Positions 13,001 to 26,047 of a DNA stretch of 64,000 nucleotides are shown in pieces. How positions within the stretch are numbered: the first letter of the stretch is position 1; each line of letters begins with the position of its first letter. The stretch is from assembly GCF_002443255.2 (NCBI RefSeq), contig NW_019211454.1, forward strand, positions 55,049,823 to 55,113,822, read 5' to 3'. Source of the stretch: Varroa destructor (Eukaryota; Arthropoda; Arachnida; Mesostigmata; Varroidae). The notes below the pieces were generated by a model. It made no database searches, was not told the origin of the DNA, and was given only the letters and a program-made list of their open reading frames with translations. Both the position numbers and the translations under genes were made by a program.

Positions 13001-15292
13001 GGGCGCGTATGATATAAATAATGCTATCAGAGTCAGTGGCCCAAAAGCACGATGACGTGCATGATAGCATTGTTTCGTGTAATTTTGGTGCTGTAGAATG
13101 AGCAACAAATCGCGCACTTGTCAATGCGGGCTGCTCAGCCGACATGATCACTCGTAAGTTGTAACGACATTGCGCAAAGAGCGATAGGAAAGGACGGGAT
13201 TAGCATTGGATTTTCGCACGATGAAAAAAGCATAAAAGAGCAGAAGTTGAACAGGAAGATGTTTAACAAAACCAGCAAAAGAAAATACTAACAGGGTTCT
13301 GCACTGGACGTCACCACATCCTGCATCTGGTCCTTGAGTTGACGAATCGTATTAGTAATCATTAAGAATAATGAAAACACTAACGCAGCATCTTGTGTAG
13401 AAAATGCACAGGTTACCATAACTAAATTACATATACATTCTGAGCATGGTGTACAGAGTAATAACAATAGTCGTTTATAAGAACAGTATCAACATTTATC
13501 CTAAGAAAAAAAACTCTTACTAGTAATAATGTTAAGGTATTATGAGCAACTAGAAAAGGAATGACTGAGTTAAAAAAAAAAGTCGTTAGACAGCACATGC
13601 TTGACCTTGGCAGTGGATAGGTAGAAATGATATGCTTGTTGATACATATGATATTTAAGAAGTCTACAGGACAAACGGTTGAAGAGACGAGAAGTCTGAC
13701 TAGTTTCGCTTAGCGGTCACTGAAAGATTAAGTCCGCATTGAGGTATTGGAAAAGGGTCGCGAAGGCAGCAAAAGCAGCGGATGAGCATCACAGTATATA
13801 GTAGTAATAGTAATGAATAAATAATGGTAATACATAACTAGCGGTATATACAGATAGTTTATTCAGTGATTTGTAATCGGTCATTATCCGGCACTAATAG
13901 GGATAATAATAATAATTATATAACATGTTACAATATAATAAGAAGTATCACATAATTATAAATACAGTTTCTAGTAATAACAGTAAAAGCGTTCAGAAAC
14001 GGGCGCAGTTAGCTGATTGACATGATTGTACACACAGATGCAAGCGAAGCCGTCTATCTTCAAAAGTTCAGTTATAGAAAATTATGTCAAACGGTGTAAA
14101 ATTAGGTAGCGGTGCTGCAGGGCTTTTAGACATTATCTAATAGCTATTATTTTCATTGAATCTGTACGTGAAAAAGTAATATAATAAATATGGCGTATGG
14201 TGTCCATGGCGAGGATGGATCGTTCGTGTGCTAGAGCACAATGTAAAAGGCAGTTATTCTATTATATCTTGAGTAGAAAAGGTTAGAATTTTAGAAAAAA
14301 AAAATGGTTACCTAAATACATAGGAAGAACGAATGACTGAACGTGAGTTTCCCTTCAGTGCGTTTGTTTCCTGCCTTGGAGATGTGAATGTGAAAGTCGT
14401 ATACGTGTATATACCAATCCGTTAAATTGCACGTCTGTCTAACATTATTCCTCAGCTAGATGGCACAACTAGACGACAAATAAAAATACGAATTTTTTTC
14501 GGTAAGGTCAAATATACATCTATATATAGAGAGAGACGACAAAAAGGCTCTAGAGGATTGAACTGTCCACGTATTTTTTACTTTCCGTGAGTAGTTAGAA
14601 GACAGTCTGAGGTTAAATTGGTTCCTTATGACTCCGCTTACAGAGGAGTGCCCTAATGCTTTGAAAACGGCAAAGAGTCCATAAAATAAAACAAAAAATT
14701 GAAGAAAATGTAATATAACGTTTTGCTCTGGTTGCGATTGATCTAAAAGTTTGAAACAGAAGATGAATGGATTTAGCTTTCACCAGACGTCTAATCTACA
14801 TAAGTAAACACACCAGACCACATACAGACAACTCAAAATAACCACAATAGGAAATACTACCAGTGACCTTCTGGCGGTTGATAACTGCAATTGAAACACA
14901 CATGTACATTTATGCCATGTACAAGCATTATGCGGTTATTAAATATAGTGGTATCGAAGAGCGACATTTGACCGAAGTACATGAGTACACAGTACTCGAA
15001 TATGATATTCATCTTTCATTTTAATCCATCTAGAACAAAGATGCAACGTTAGAAAACACGGCTAAAGAAGTTAGAAATCTCTTATTATAAACACACACGA
15101 GAAATGCGGAAAAGCCCGAGAGAATAGTAGCATTTTTCTAGTACTTAAGTACTCGTATCGACTATTGGCCTATGTTCTACAGTAAAGTTGGCCCGTTCAG
15201 TCATCGACACGCGAAACAATTGCTGCTCATTGATATCGGACGGACGGACGGATCATCGTGCGTGTTATATCAATAGATACGAACATCGCAAA

Positions 15293-15293
15293 G

Positions 15294-15343
<50 letters not shown>

Positions 15344-15345
15344 GG
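15293..15345. repeat. (GTT)n microsatellite
   Basis: About 17 perfect GTT units. On the minus strand the repeat reads AAC and yields a poly-Asn stretch inside a chance open frame. A short CGGA tetranucleotide run lies just upstream at about 15238-15251. Confidence 0.97.
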
Positions 15346-17016
15346 GAGATAAGCAGTTCTGACATTTTCTCTGCATTATTTTATAAACCGAGTAAAAACA
15401 CATCAAAAATATGATCTTGATAATAGTAGTATCGATAACATCAGTGACACAGCATAATCTCCCAAGCGGTTTTGTCGAAAGACAACATACCAACAACCCT
15501 CTACGCTACCACGACAGCAACGATAAAAACGACTGCTATTGGCTTTATTGAACGGTGCCCGCAATTGTGTTTATCTCACTAACAACAACAATGCTTTGTT
15601 TAGCGCAGTGAATTGGTACGCTGTTAACGTCCAACTAAGATCCGGAAATTATTGTTACTTCATTGTGAAGAGATATAATAACAATATCACTTCGTTGCAA
15701 ATGCTAGGTATTGTACCTATTTATCTGGATGATGATGATAATATTAAATACCGTAGACTATTATTGCACATCGATAAAAAAAAACATAGATTATTGTTCG
15801 ATGATAGGCTATCACTAACAGTAACAGAGCAGAAATAGATTTGAAGGCAAGGGGCGCGATAGGCTTGAAGTTGACTTTTCTACGATGAAATGACAACCAA
15901 TAGTTAAAGAAGACGCAAAAAGAAAATACGAAAAGATAGAATCGTGTTGGTCTATGGTAGCCTGCTGCAGCTGTGCTGAAAACCATTTGTTGGCACACCA
16001 GATAATAGAGTTAAGTCAAACGACCAAAACATAGATATTGAGGAAGTAGAGGAAAACGTGCTTGAGCCACAGCTTCACGTAACAGAAGAGATAACAGGAA
16101 ACGAACAGCTACTTCTTTGAGGTGGAGACCGATGCTTCAACTGATCGTCCCAAATAATAAATAAATCTTCGTTAAAGCTTCCCTTTGCCCCTTTTTACTC
16201 AAACTGGATGAGGCTATAATTAGCCCCATATAATAAAAATACCAATTATTCTCATGGTTACTATTACAGTTCGAAAAAGAGATGTTGCTGCAGGCGAAAA
16301 TGGTTACAAGTGGCAAAGCAAAAATGACAGAGCGTCCGTGATAGGAAGACAGACAGACTGCGAATTATAGAGTATAATATGCTGTCGAGAATACTAGTAG
16401 AGAACGAGTGTAGGGCAACATCTCTGTTTAAGATTCGCTGCCGATGCCCCTTGGCAGTAATCATACTTGGCAATTGAAAACGAACACGGAGGAAGCATTG
16501 TACAATCGTTGTCCTATCGATACGATTCGTTCGAGCTATTGAAGAAAATTTAATAACAGTTAATAACTACAACAATATAGTTAGATTTCGAATCATCCCC
16601 TTTCTCGACTACAGGCCGCTTTCTGAACACTCGGATTAGATGTAGTGCAACTAAAACGATAACAAAAGCATTCGTATTATACATGTATGTAGTCTGTATG
16701 TTAAAGGACTTATAGTTAACCTTCGGAACACTTCTTGAGCAGATCATTCGTCATCCAACCTCAGTGAGAAAGATAGTCATAATAGAAATACTAGCACACA
16801 AAGGCTTTCACGGCGATGCACGAGGACGCCATAAACATTTGCACGTAGACACAAGTAGGCAGAAACGATAATCTGAATAATACTAGAAAAAAACTGAGCA
16901 GCGTATGATAATACCACTAGTCAATAGTTTCATACCGAGCCTTGTCGTCAATGCAGGAACAACGCCAATGTGTTATGAATGTAATAACCGAAATCACCAT
17001 ATACAAATAAATATAA

Positions 17017-17033
17017 TATATATATATATATAG
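17017..17033. repeat. (TA)n microsatellite
   Basis: A short perfect TA run, one of several in this A-rich region. Confidence 0.85.
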
Positions 17034-18549
17034 TTACTTGTTCGATTGTTCCAGTTCAGCCAATGAAATCGTGACGATCTTCATACGTATATAAAAAAAA
17101 AAAAACATATATTATAACTGCCCTTCAAATGAGCAATTATCGATGATTTTTGTTTATCTCGCTGCATAAATCCCTAATTGCCATTGACTGCAACGAGTGT
17201 GACTGGGACTGAAGGATGAACGAAGATGAATAGTTGTAATAATAATGGTGATAATAATGATAATGAACAATGATGCCATCTTTAATACAGTTCACTCATG
17301 AACGGTTACTATTACTTGGACCGTAATCATTGCGTAATAGGTCACAGACTGGGAGAGGCAAGAAAAACCGAGAAGAAAATGAATAAAAAACAGAAATACT
17401 GAATGCGTGACGCACGTTATTCGGTGAGGACAACTAATGTTAGTGCTAGTTCTCAACTCCAGTGTTTGGCGAGTAGAAATGAATGGTCCATCTAAGAGAA
17501 CACGCAAATCAAAGCTGCCTGCTCACGACTGAAAGCGCCGCTGGAAATAAAGTGGAAGTATCATCAGTGAATATATACGGGACGTATAGCCAAGCGGTTA
17601 TAAGTTGAGAAGACTTTTTTTTGGTTCAGCTTACCTCCGCTCAAAATACACCCAAATAAACACTTACACTTAGGAAGTTGTCTTACGTCCATCACACGTT
17701 ACAGATCAACAACGGATGGACGAAACGAAGAACATACATCAGATATCATCCATGCATCGTTTCTCCATATTATATAGATACGTCCAGATACGGGTGCGAT
17801 GTGTAAATTTTAATCTGCTAATTAAGTAAGAGAACTACCGTTGACCGATTGATTTCGACTACGCCGCTTACAAGAGATAATCACAAAGAACTAACAGACG
17901 ATTTATGCGGACATAATAATCGTAATATATTTAAGAAAAAAAAAATGGCCAGAAAGCAGCACAGCCTGCACCTCTTTATGCAAGTACCCACGTTGTAGCC
18001 CATAAGAATTCCAATCAGGTTCACTTTCTCCTAATAATAACAACAATAACAACGATAATAGTACTGTAATAACCCTTTTATTATTTAATCCTTCGCAATT
18101 CGCGTTAGCGTCTTGCAAAATTTTGGATCTCCATAATTTTCGACAAGGTTGTATGAGCGTTAATCGATCAGACGTCGATTTCGAAGAAAATTATGTAAAG
18201 AATCTTTTTGGGTGTTTTTTAGCCATGGTATAAAGACGCATAGCAGACGTACAGAGAGAATATGGGCTAAATGTCACATAGTGATGAACTCTAACACATA
18301 CAAACTGCTATAGCGTCATAAATCACAACCGTTCAATTCGACAAGTGTGGAGGTGTCAGGATTTTACCAACAAGATGGCATGAACGTAAACAGTGTAAAG
18401 CTGGACGGAGCTAAACCGATCAGCTGTTTCGAATAAATAAGGGGCGGCGAACAAAATACTTTTGTAACGCGGTTCCAGTTATAACGAAGGTATTATGTAG
18501 AATAAATATAGAAAATAACTACAATGAATACTGAGTTAATAATAAATCC

Positions 18550-18567
18550 TATATATATATATATATA
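18550..18567. repeat. (AT)n microsatellite
   Basis: A short perfect AT run passing into a few AC units. Confidence 0.85.
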
Positions 18568-19072
18568 CACACCTATACTGCGATAACGAATGAGTGTTTT
18601 TTGACCTGCTAGAGATAAGTGCTACACTACGATAATTACGCACTGAGTAGAACCCTCTTCATGAAAATAGTTCTTACCTCATACATTGTGCAACTAGGCT
18701 AGTGATCCTTAAATCATAACACAGAGACAGGCTCCATTCGGGGCCCTTGTATCATTTATCCTTAAAGAGGACGTATCTGTTATCTATTCCCTAAAATATA
18801 GCATTGACAATACTCCAAGTGTGACAACATGAGGTTTATTAATTAGTTTTTCAAAAGTTACGTAATATAGCATTTGACCATATTTATTTCGGCCAGCTAT
18901 GTCACGACGACCGTGCGTTATCAAAAAGAGATCGTCCTTTAAGTGACCTTTTTCTACGCTAGCATTTTATATACCTGTATAGCATTTTACCTTATATAAC
19001 GATAAAACGCTAGATAGGTACACGAGTGGAAAGAAGAGAGAGGTTAGTTCGACTTTAGGCTCGCCGCCTCAC

Positions 19073-19305
19073 CCTTGCTCACTCGCAAAAGTAGCAGCCG
19101 CTGCCTTTGCTTTATCCTGTGTCTTGCATAAGATTCGAGCTCCGCGCCGTGAAAGACCCATTACTCCAGAGACAACGTAGGACAGCAAGATGGAAATGAA
19201 AACAAACTTGGCAAATAATGTCTGTCGTGACCGCTTAATCCTTCGCGTCGTAAAAGCCCTACGTTCTTTTGGCGATCCGCTTTTAACGGCCACTGTTGTA
19301 GGCAT
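19073..19305 (-). CDS. Candidate first coding exon of an unidentified membrane protein
   Basis: The ATG at 19305 is preceded in frame by a TGA 36 bases upstream. The exon encodes 77 full codons. The first 28 residues are rich in Arg and Lys (RRAFTTRRIKRSRQ), followed by a hydrophobic stretch FVFISILLSYVVSGVMGL and another basic patch (SRRGAR). This is the layout of a signal anchor or first transmembrane helix with a cytoplasmic N-terminus. The frame closes with a TGA that overlaps a good splice donor (AGG/GTGAGG, intron from 19072 downwards), so the protein probably continues in exons at lower coordinates. The A-rich + strand from 19 to 9.6 kb would suit transcription in this direction. No family was recognised. 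A chance ORF is the main alternative. Confidence 0.38.
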
Positions 19306-22300
19306 AGCCTCTGTGGATGCTACAGATACTGCTAGCGTAGTTCAAATCAACATTAAAGTTTACCTTTTCCACTGGGGTCGTGGATAAACATAAAGGCGCA
19401 AATAACGTAAGAATCCATGTATAAGCCAGAAGCCGAGGAAGCAGAAGCTGCCGTGATTGGGCCGTAGTAATGGGGCGTCTCCCACTTTTGGGATGTCCTA
19501 GCAGCTAGTCGATACTGGAACTTTTTTACGACTGTTCTTTGTTTTCTATGGTTTCACCGCTACTTTGGTTCCTCGCGGTGTTTCCTGACTTTGATTCAGC
19601 AGTCTATGCGCGTCTCTGCGCGTATGTGAGTCGCTATGCTGTCTGTTTACCCCTCAAACATAAATTGTACTTGTTCAACATTGCAATCTTTCCCTAGGAC
19701 TCCTCAGCCGGATTGTTCCGAGCTTGTCCCATAACTGCAAAGCCTCCCGTTAGCCGTCAGCCATACTTTTACGGTCCGCTAGACTCCCTTGCTACTCTCT
19801 CCACCAGCACATGCTTACGAGTTGGGTCTGCCCCTGGTTCTTTCTTCATTCACTTGGTAGTTGCATCATATTCATCGTTGGTTTGCTCATACACTCTCAC
19901 CTTTGTTTATTCCCAGGGAACTCTTGGCTTGGACGTGCGATGCCATTCAATGTTTTCCATGGCTGGAAGCCAACAGAACTAGGGGAAAGAAACAAAATAG
20001 ACTTGTGCGTAGCATCGCGTTCATCTGCGTGATAGATGTCAGCTTTCTTGTTCATAGACAAGTGCAGTTGCAGCGAGGTATGTCAATGATCTTTAACGTG
20101 TTGCATCAGCAGCTGGGCTTCCTTTTATCACGTAGCGTGATGAGTAGTACTCTAGTCAAGGGCGCTTTATTCTACTAAAGTTTAATGTCAAATAACCAAT
20201 GAGTAATTTCGTACGTGTACTAAAGCATTTATAGAATGAATTGAAACGGTGCTTTCAAGAAATGAAATACGTAAAAGGCGAAGCGTCATATAAACAGGCC
20301 GGGGCTGATTTTATGCGTTGGTTCAAAAAAGGAAGTGGATAGGAGGCGGTGAGGGAATTCAGACTCGGAATCTGACCTATGGCCTTTCTGTAAATGGCCT
20401 AGTAGTTTTCTTATGTTTTGCTGTTAAATAAACGCTGCTAGAGAAAAAAAATAAAATAACATTTCAATGTGAAATGCCTTTTATCATACATAAACAATAT
20501 GTCTCTCCGTTGCCTAAGCATGTCCTGTGTCATGCCTTAGCGATTTTGGCAATAAACGCTTTGATCTATTTGCCATATAGGTAGGTATAAATTGTGCTGA
20601 ATGAAGTAGATGTACTTCCTCAGTGGACAAAACGCAAAGGTATCATATCAATCATTCGCTTTTTCCTGCGTCAACTTCCTTGAAAAGGGTAGAAGTTTAG
20701 GTTCTCTCGTAAGCTGTTGCTCGATAGCAGTTCCGATAAGTTCGATCAGGACTTTTATGCCACAAAGCCTATGAGAAGTGTGAAATGCTTGCTTCTTTTT
20801 AAAATGTATGTTAACTTTATGAGATGAGATGCAATGTCCTTACTAATAACCCTTTTAATATTGAGATAGAACAGCAGCGTCGCCCACACTGCTCAAACTG
20901 CTGGTATACCATTGGCTTTCAAAGCGACATTAAACGTCTAAAGCCTTTTCTTCCTATTATAGCACAGGTATTACTTATGTGTGTAGCGTTTAAGAGCTTT
21001 CTTAGTGGAGCTACTTAACAAATGGGGTTTTCCCTAAACGACGATACCAACATGCTCACAGGATCTACTCACCAGAAACCTTATTTTCATTTCCGGTTCG
21101 TTTAAATGATTTGCTAATGAGTACGGGTTTCCCGACGACAAGTTCCAACTGAGCCTTTTTGAGAATCATAGAAGACCGCTACAATATAAGCTTGATCAAC
21201 AATACATGCGTGTTCCTTTTTACTGTACAAAGATTTTGTTTACATTACCGAGGTATATTACATATGAGGCACAGGCGCACAATCCGCTCATGACGATAAA
21301 ATTCATTAATGATACAACTCTGGGGTGTTGCATTTCTTTCCTATTGCTGTAACTCTATAGATAGTTCCGCTAAAACGAATATACAGAGGTCTGTTTTATT
21401 TCGTTTTATCATCTCCGGTGTATCAAACGTATGCGTTTGCGTCAGTATAGATGTGTTATACGATAGATTTTTGAAACAGCCGAACTCGACCCTCGATAGC
21501 AGCAGATTCTTTTTTATCACTTTAGAACTTGATGTAGCAAATGAAGCCTATCTTTTTTGGTTGATGGCAACAGTAGCTTGGTTCTCTCATTGTTTCTACT
21601 AGCGTTGCTCCCAGAAATCGCATTATCGTCTCGAACACTTCGTCTAATCTTCTATTCCCTTTGCCATAATCTCGTCAGGCGGATTATTCGGGTGCCGTAG
21701 GGCCCATGGCCTAACTCTGAAGAGCGGATCTCGAATACTACCAGTTCATATGAAATCCAATCGGCTTCAGTCATTTTAGGTAGAATGTTGTTTGGTATAA
21801 TGTTTGCTAACGCTTCAAGAATATGTGCCGGTACCACTTAGTTGATATATTGATGAAATCCCTAAAACAACGTGGTCGATTTGTTTCGTAGATGTTGAAA
21901 AATATACTGCTTGGATGTTAATATCACACACTAATAGAACAATTTCTACGCTAAGTAAATTCAATAACTTGTAATATAATGGTGAATGTAGATGTCAGAA
22001 TTATTTTGCAATAATGGTAATGACAATTATATGAAAATAGATCGTGTTTTTTTACTCTATCTTATCCAGCACGCTTCCAGCCAGCATTGTTAGTTCTAAA
22101 TGTTATCAGTTGGTAAGAGGTGATCGTAACAAAAACAAGTATTTTCGCATAATAGTACTCAGGTGTTAAATGTTTAGTTCGGTGCCTACTTTTTGCAGCC
22201 CTTTCCTAAAAACATTTCTCCATTGCTATAATAAAAAATCTCTGCCAGCTATGAGTTCTAAGCGATCTCGCCTTTGACCGCGAAGTCACCATGAAATGAC

Positions 22301-25300
22301 CTGCTTAGTTCGCCTAATCCTTATTCGCTAAGGGCAATACCCATTAGGACTAAAAAGGATTTTTAGAAGCGAAGGTATAAAGGAGCTACACATTGTGTAG
22401 TTGTAAGTCTCCCTCTTCTATTTTTCCCGTCTAACAACCTGGCACATTTTTTGTCGTTCTAGGAACTGGCTGTTATGTTAGCCTATAGGTTTATGTCGAT
22501 GGCGTAACATACTCTGAGCAAACCTATACGGCCTGCGTTTGTAAGCTTGGTTATCATCCTAAAATGTGAATATTTGCGGAAACGGCAGTAAGCACAGTTA
22601 ACTATTGGCTGGCAGCAAAGTTTGGCTGATGTTGCTTGGTGTTCTTCTTCATACAATCAGGGTATCCGTTCTCCCTGCATAACGCGTTCGTAGGATCCGG
22701 ATGTGCTCGTAGCTTTTCTCAGATATGCTGCCTGACAGTGATCCTAAATCTAGGAGAACCACGTTTTCCCTAAATAGTCAAATAAAGTCATCCGTTATAC
22801 TGATTAAAGTGTTTAATTACTACTACTGCCGCTTTTCTTTCTCACACAAAACATATATACACATATTTACGTAAATATACGCTTGGTGTGGCATTACGTG
22901 CTTAGACATATCTGAATATAGGAACGGCCCTATTGCGGTGTCTTCAGCAACAACACAGCCAGTAGCTGAAGGGCATTCTGATAAACTAATCTTATTGTTC
23001 TCCCGGGAATCAATAATGCTAATCAATAGATGTACTCAGCGCTTTTCGCTATGTTCCACTCCAGCTAGTCATCGTATCACTGCATTTCATTGGCCCATTA
23101 AGTGTTGCGGAACGCGTACAGTTATATACAGATATCCCCTTCTACATCTTGGCCTGGGTGTGTACGCATGTGTGTATTTCGCGTCCGCGGACTCTTACCA
23201 TAACATCGTCGAAATGCTGTTTACCTCCGTTCCAAAGTGGCCTCATTTGTTGGCTGGCCTGGCGTCAACGCCTGGCTAGCTCATGTTGTTTTCGTCGTTG
23301 TGGAACAGAACCATCAATGCGCGCCGTGAATAGTTCGCCCAATTCAACTTGTCTAACGTATGGCATGTTAAATAGAAGATAGACGCAGGAATTTGTTATC
23401 GGCCATGGGATTGCAGGTGGCTAGTAGCAACTTGGCTACACTATTTGTGCCCAATCTAGCTAAACTACCGCCGAGTGGTGCTTAGTCATGACCAGATAGG
23501 TAGATGATTGGGTGGGGTTACAAAGCTTGACCTGCCTTCATTTGGATACGTCACTGCTGACGCTCGCCAAGGCAGGGCCATCCGCCTGCATTAGCACCAC
23601 CGAATTCATCGTCAGTGACTGGATGTCCGCCCCTTATCGCTTGGGTGCTCAACAAGAGCGATTCGAGCATCTACGAAACCACTACCATGGAATACAGCTA
23701 AGTGCCATCATATAACAGTAATAGCATGATGTGACCGTGCTTAGTCGAAACAATGACAAAAGCTATATAACATGCTTGTTGTACGCATGTCACCATAGAA
23801 TTATCTGCTTCTCTGGTACAGTCACGCTTGGACAAGGACTCACACGTCTATGCCTGACTACATGTAACAGTAGAAGCAGGTATATAATTATGAAGCTTCT
23901 GCCAACTTTTGTCGATGAATGAATTGTTTTGAAAAATCAGGTCAAAGTTTTAGGTTTTTCATTGCAGACCTCTGCCCCTGTTTCGAGCAGACTATGTAGA
24001 CTACAAAAAACGTATACCAACCTATTAGTACTGGACCAACTTAGGAGTTTTCAGGTAAAAAAAAAACTGTATAAGAAGCAGTGATACGCCCGCTTCGTCC
24101 TGCAAAATGGCGATTCCGCCGTTTGACTTAGCCTTCCGGCCCTATGTGTTTTTATTTGATTTCGTTTTAGCTTTTGGGCTTCACCGGTTAAAGCGTTCGC
24201 TTGGTGAGCGATGCTGTCCTTTGTCGCTGGCGAGTGCCCTTCTCGCTATTTGAAATCCCGTGTTCCGCGTTTGCAAGCCAGAATCTTATGCGCGAAACCA
24301 AGATGAACCTTCAAACAACTAAGGGCAACAGCTAGTCGAGCTACATTCACCCGAGTGGTTACGCGTTTGCAAGAGCATTTCCCTGTCCAAACAAAAATTG
24401 CCCTGTGTATTAACGGTTACGCTTTCTGACCTAGCAATACTGTCTTCTACCTATCCTTACCTCCTGCTACCGTTGGGACAAACTTTGGCATCGATTTACT
24501 GCTCCAGCGCCGTTTACCACAGTCGCAAGCAGCACCATTTCCGCCATCAGCCTTCGAAATGCAAAGGTAGATCCTCCACAATTCGGACTAACTTTGTAAC
24601 GATACCTTCGCTTTTGCCGGCTGTTGCAGGTCTAAGGCCCCTCGGTGACTATTGGGCGAGGCATCTGTGATCCATAAGAAAACTGGCGAAAGGACTGTTT
24701 TCTGTTCTAATGCAACATTCTCCGAATGACGGTAGAAGCATGCAGGGGTCAGAAAAAGAGATTTTGTACAAGATATAAACTACCTCCAAACAGCTGCTTA
24801 TAGAGTGGGGGGAAAAGGCAACAAACAGCAAAGGTTACGTGGTGAACGCATAACGTATGCGTTTTTTTTACTTAGTCAAGGTCAAAGTGGACATACGACT
24901 ACACTATTCGTTGTTATCATATATATCGAAGCATGCATAATCAATATGGTTTTATTTAGCTCTATAGCTTGTATCCTATTTAATTTTGACCAGCTGTCTT
25001 AGATCACTACCAATGCGTCACTTCGAGCGCCCCATATCTTACTGATTAATTTAGGGTTAGCTGAAATTGGTACGCTAGGTAAATTGCTGCTTGAGCTTAT
25101 GACGGCCAAGCTCACAATGCAGAGGTGACTCAATAGTTTGTCCGCAAACTCCTATTTTATACATCCTTAACGTGAAACTCCAATTTCACGCCAAATTACT
25201 CTCAGAAGTAGCTATATCGCCTGTACAATCACTATTGTAACATTGATCTACCGTAAAAAACAGAAGAGGAACAAATAATACAGTCATATATGAGATGGCG

Positions 25301-25432
25301 TATGAGGAGATGTACGCTAATATCCCATGGGTTTGCTATTGCTTATAGGATCGATACACGCAATACAATTGGACATTTTGAGCTCGTTCCACCGTGTGGA
25401 ACCAAAAAGATCCTCATCGCTCTTGGGGTGGA
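19306..25432. other. Non-coding region, T-rich on the + strand
   Basis: No gene of a known family was recognised. The base skew is opposite to the stretch before 19 kb: at 19561-19620 I count 6 A and 23 T, and at 22441-22500 11 A and 24 T. That would fit + strand transcription, for example an untranslated leader intron of the downstream lectin gene, or simply a different repeat content. Open frames of 60-113 codons near 19.7-20.2 kb, 22.9-23.4 kb and 24.4-24.7 kb have no recognisable domains. Confidence 0.45.
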
Positions 25433-26047
25433 TTACGCTTGAAGGATATAGGTAGCAGAATCTACAAATGCTGTCTCTAGAGGTGCGCCATCCGGTTTTG
25501 GCCGCTCTCGTTTTATCTCTTTACCTGACAGCATTCGCTCCACGATCCCGCAGAGTCTGAAATGAGCAGCAATGCTCCGCTTCGATGCGCTTACTGCCCT
25601 CGCCTGCTTTGCGCTGACGTCGTCGTCGCGCTTCAAAGATTTTTGCCCGTTTCCGCCACGACTACTCAAGCTAAAGTCGCAATGACGGACCAACCGGGCG
25701 CTCACTCGCTGGGTGGCTTTCGATTTTCCTCGCTCAACAGTCTGGCTTGCTAACCACTGCAGTCACAGTGCGACAGAACGCTCGCGAAAGTTTAGTGCGT
25801 GGTTCTCGCTTAGCAGAGACCAAGGGTGTAATACCGTGCTTTGGATAGAGAAGCCCCTCACGAAAGCAGAGTGTGTATTGTTACAGAGCCGTGAGATCGG
25901 TCGAAGGTATTTTGCTCGCATAAGGGCGACCTTTTGATCTCCGTTCTCACTTGTACTGGCAACTCATCTCTTCATCCGTGGCACCGAAGATACTGAAGAC
26001 AAGTGGCCGACGGCTTAAATATCGGACGGCGTCGCCGGTGAGGCGAC
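25433..26047 (+). promoter_or_regulatory. GC-richer promoter or 5' UTR region of the PAN-FTP gene
   Basis: This stretch is richer in G, C and CpG than its surroundings and ends at the inferred start codon. It probably contains the core promoter and 5' UTR. The in-frame TGA at 26039-26041 excludes a longer N-terminus in this exon. Open frames occur on both strands because of the higher GC, and I do not consider them genes. No TATA box or initiator could be assigned with certainty. Confidence 0.4.

Larger units (their letters stand above)
9603..19072. other. Gene-poor region, strongly A-rich on the + strand
   Basis: No protein of a known family was recognised. The + strand carries far more A than T: at 16861-16920 I count 29 A and 12 T, and at 17341-17400 32 A and 6 T. 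Introns of the two clear + genes look T-rich instead. The sequence would therefore suit introns or the 3' UTR of a gene read from the minus strand, for example one starting at 19305. Many short AAT, CAA and TA runs are present. Confidence 0.5.

Noticed and set aside
15227..15496. Minus-strand frame with a poly-Asn run
   Set aside because: The run is the translated GTT microsatellite; the rest resembles nothing.
22938..23279. 113-codon + strand open frame
   Set aside because: Unlike any known family, with overlapping open frames in the same GC-richer patch.
25433..25705. 90-codon minus-strand frame upstream of the PAN-FTP start
   Set aside because: It lies in a GC-rich promoter-like stretch with open frames on both strands and no similarity to known proteins.
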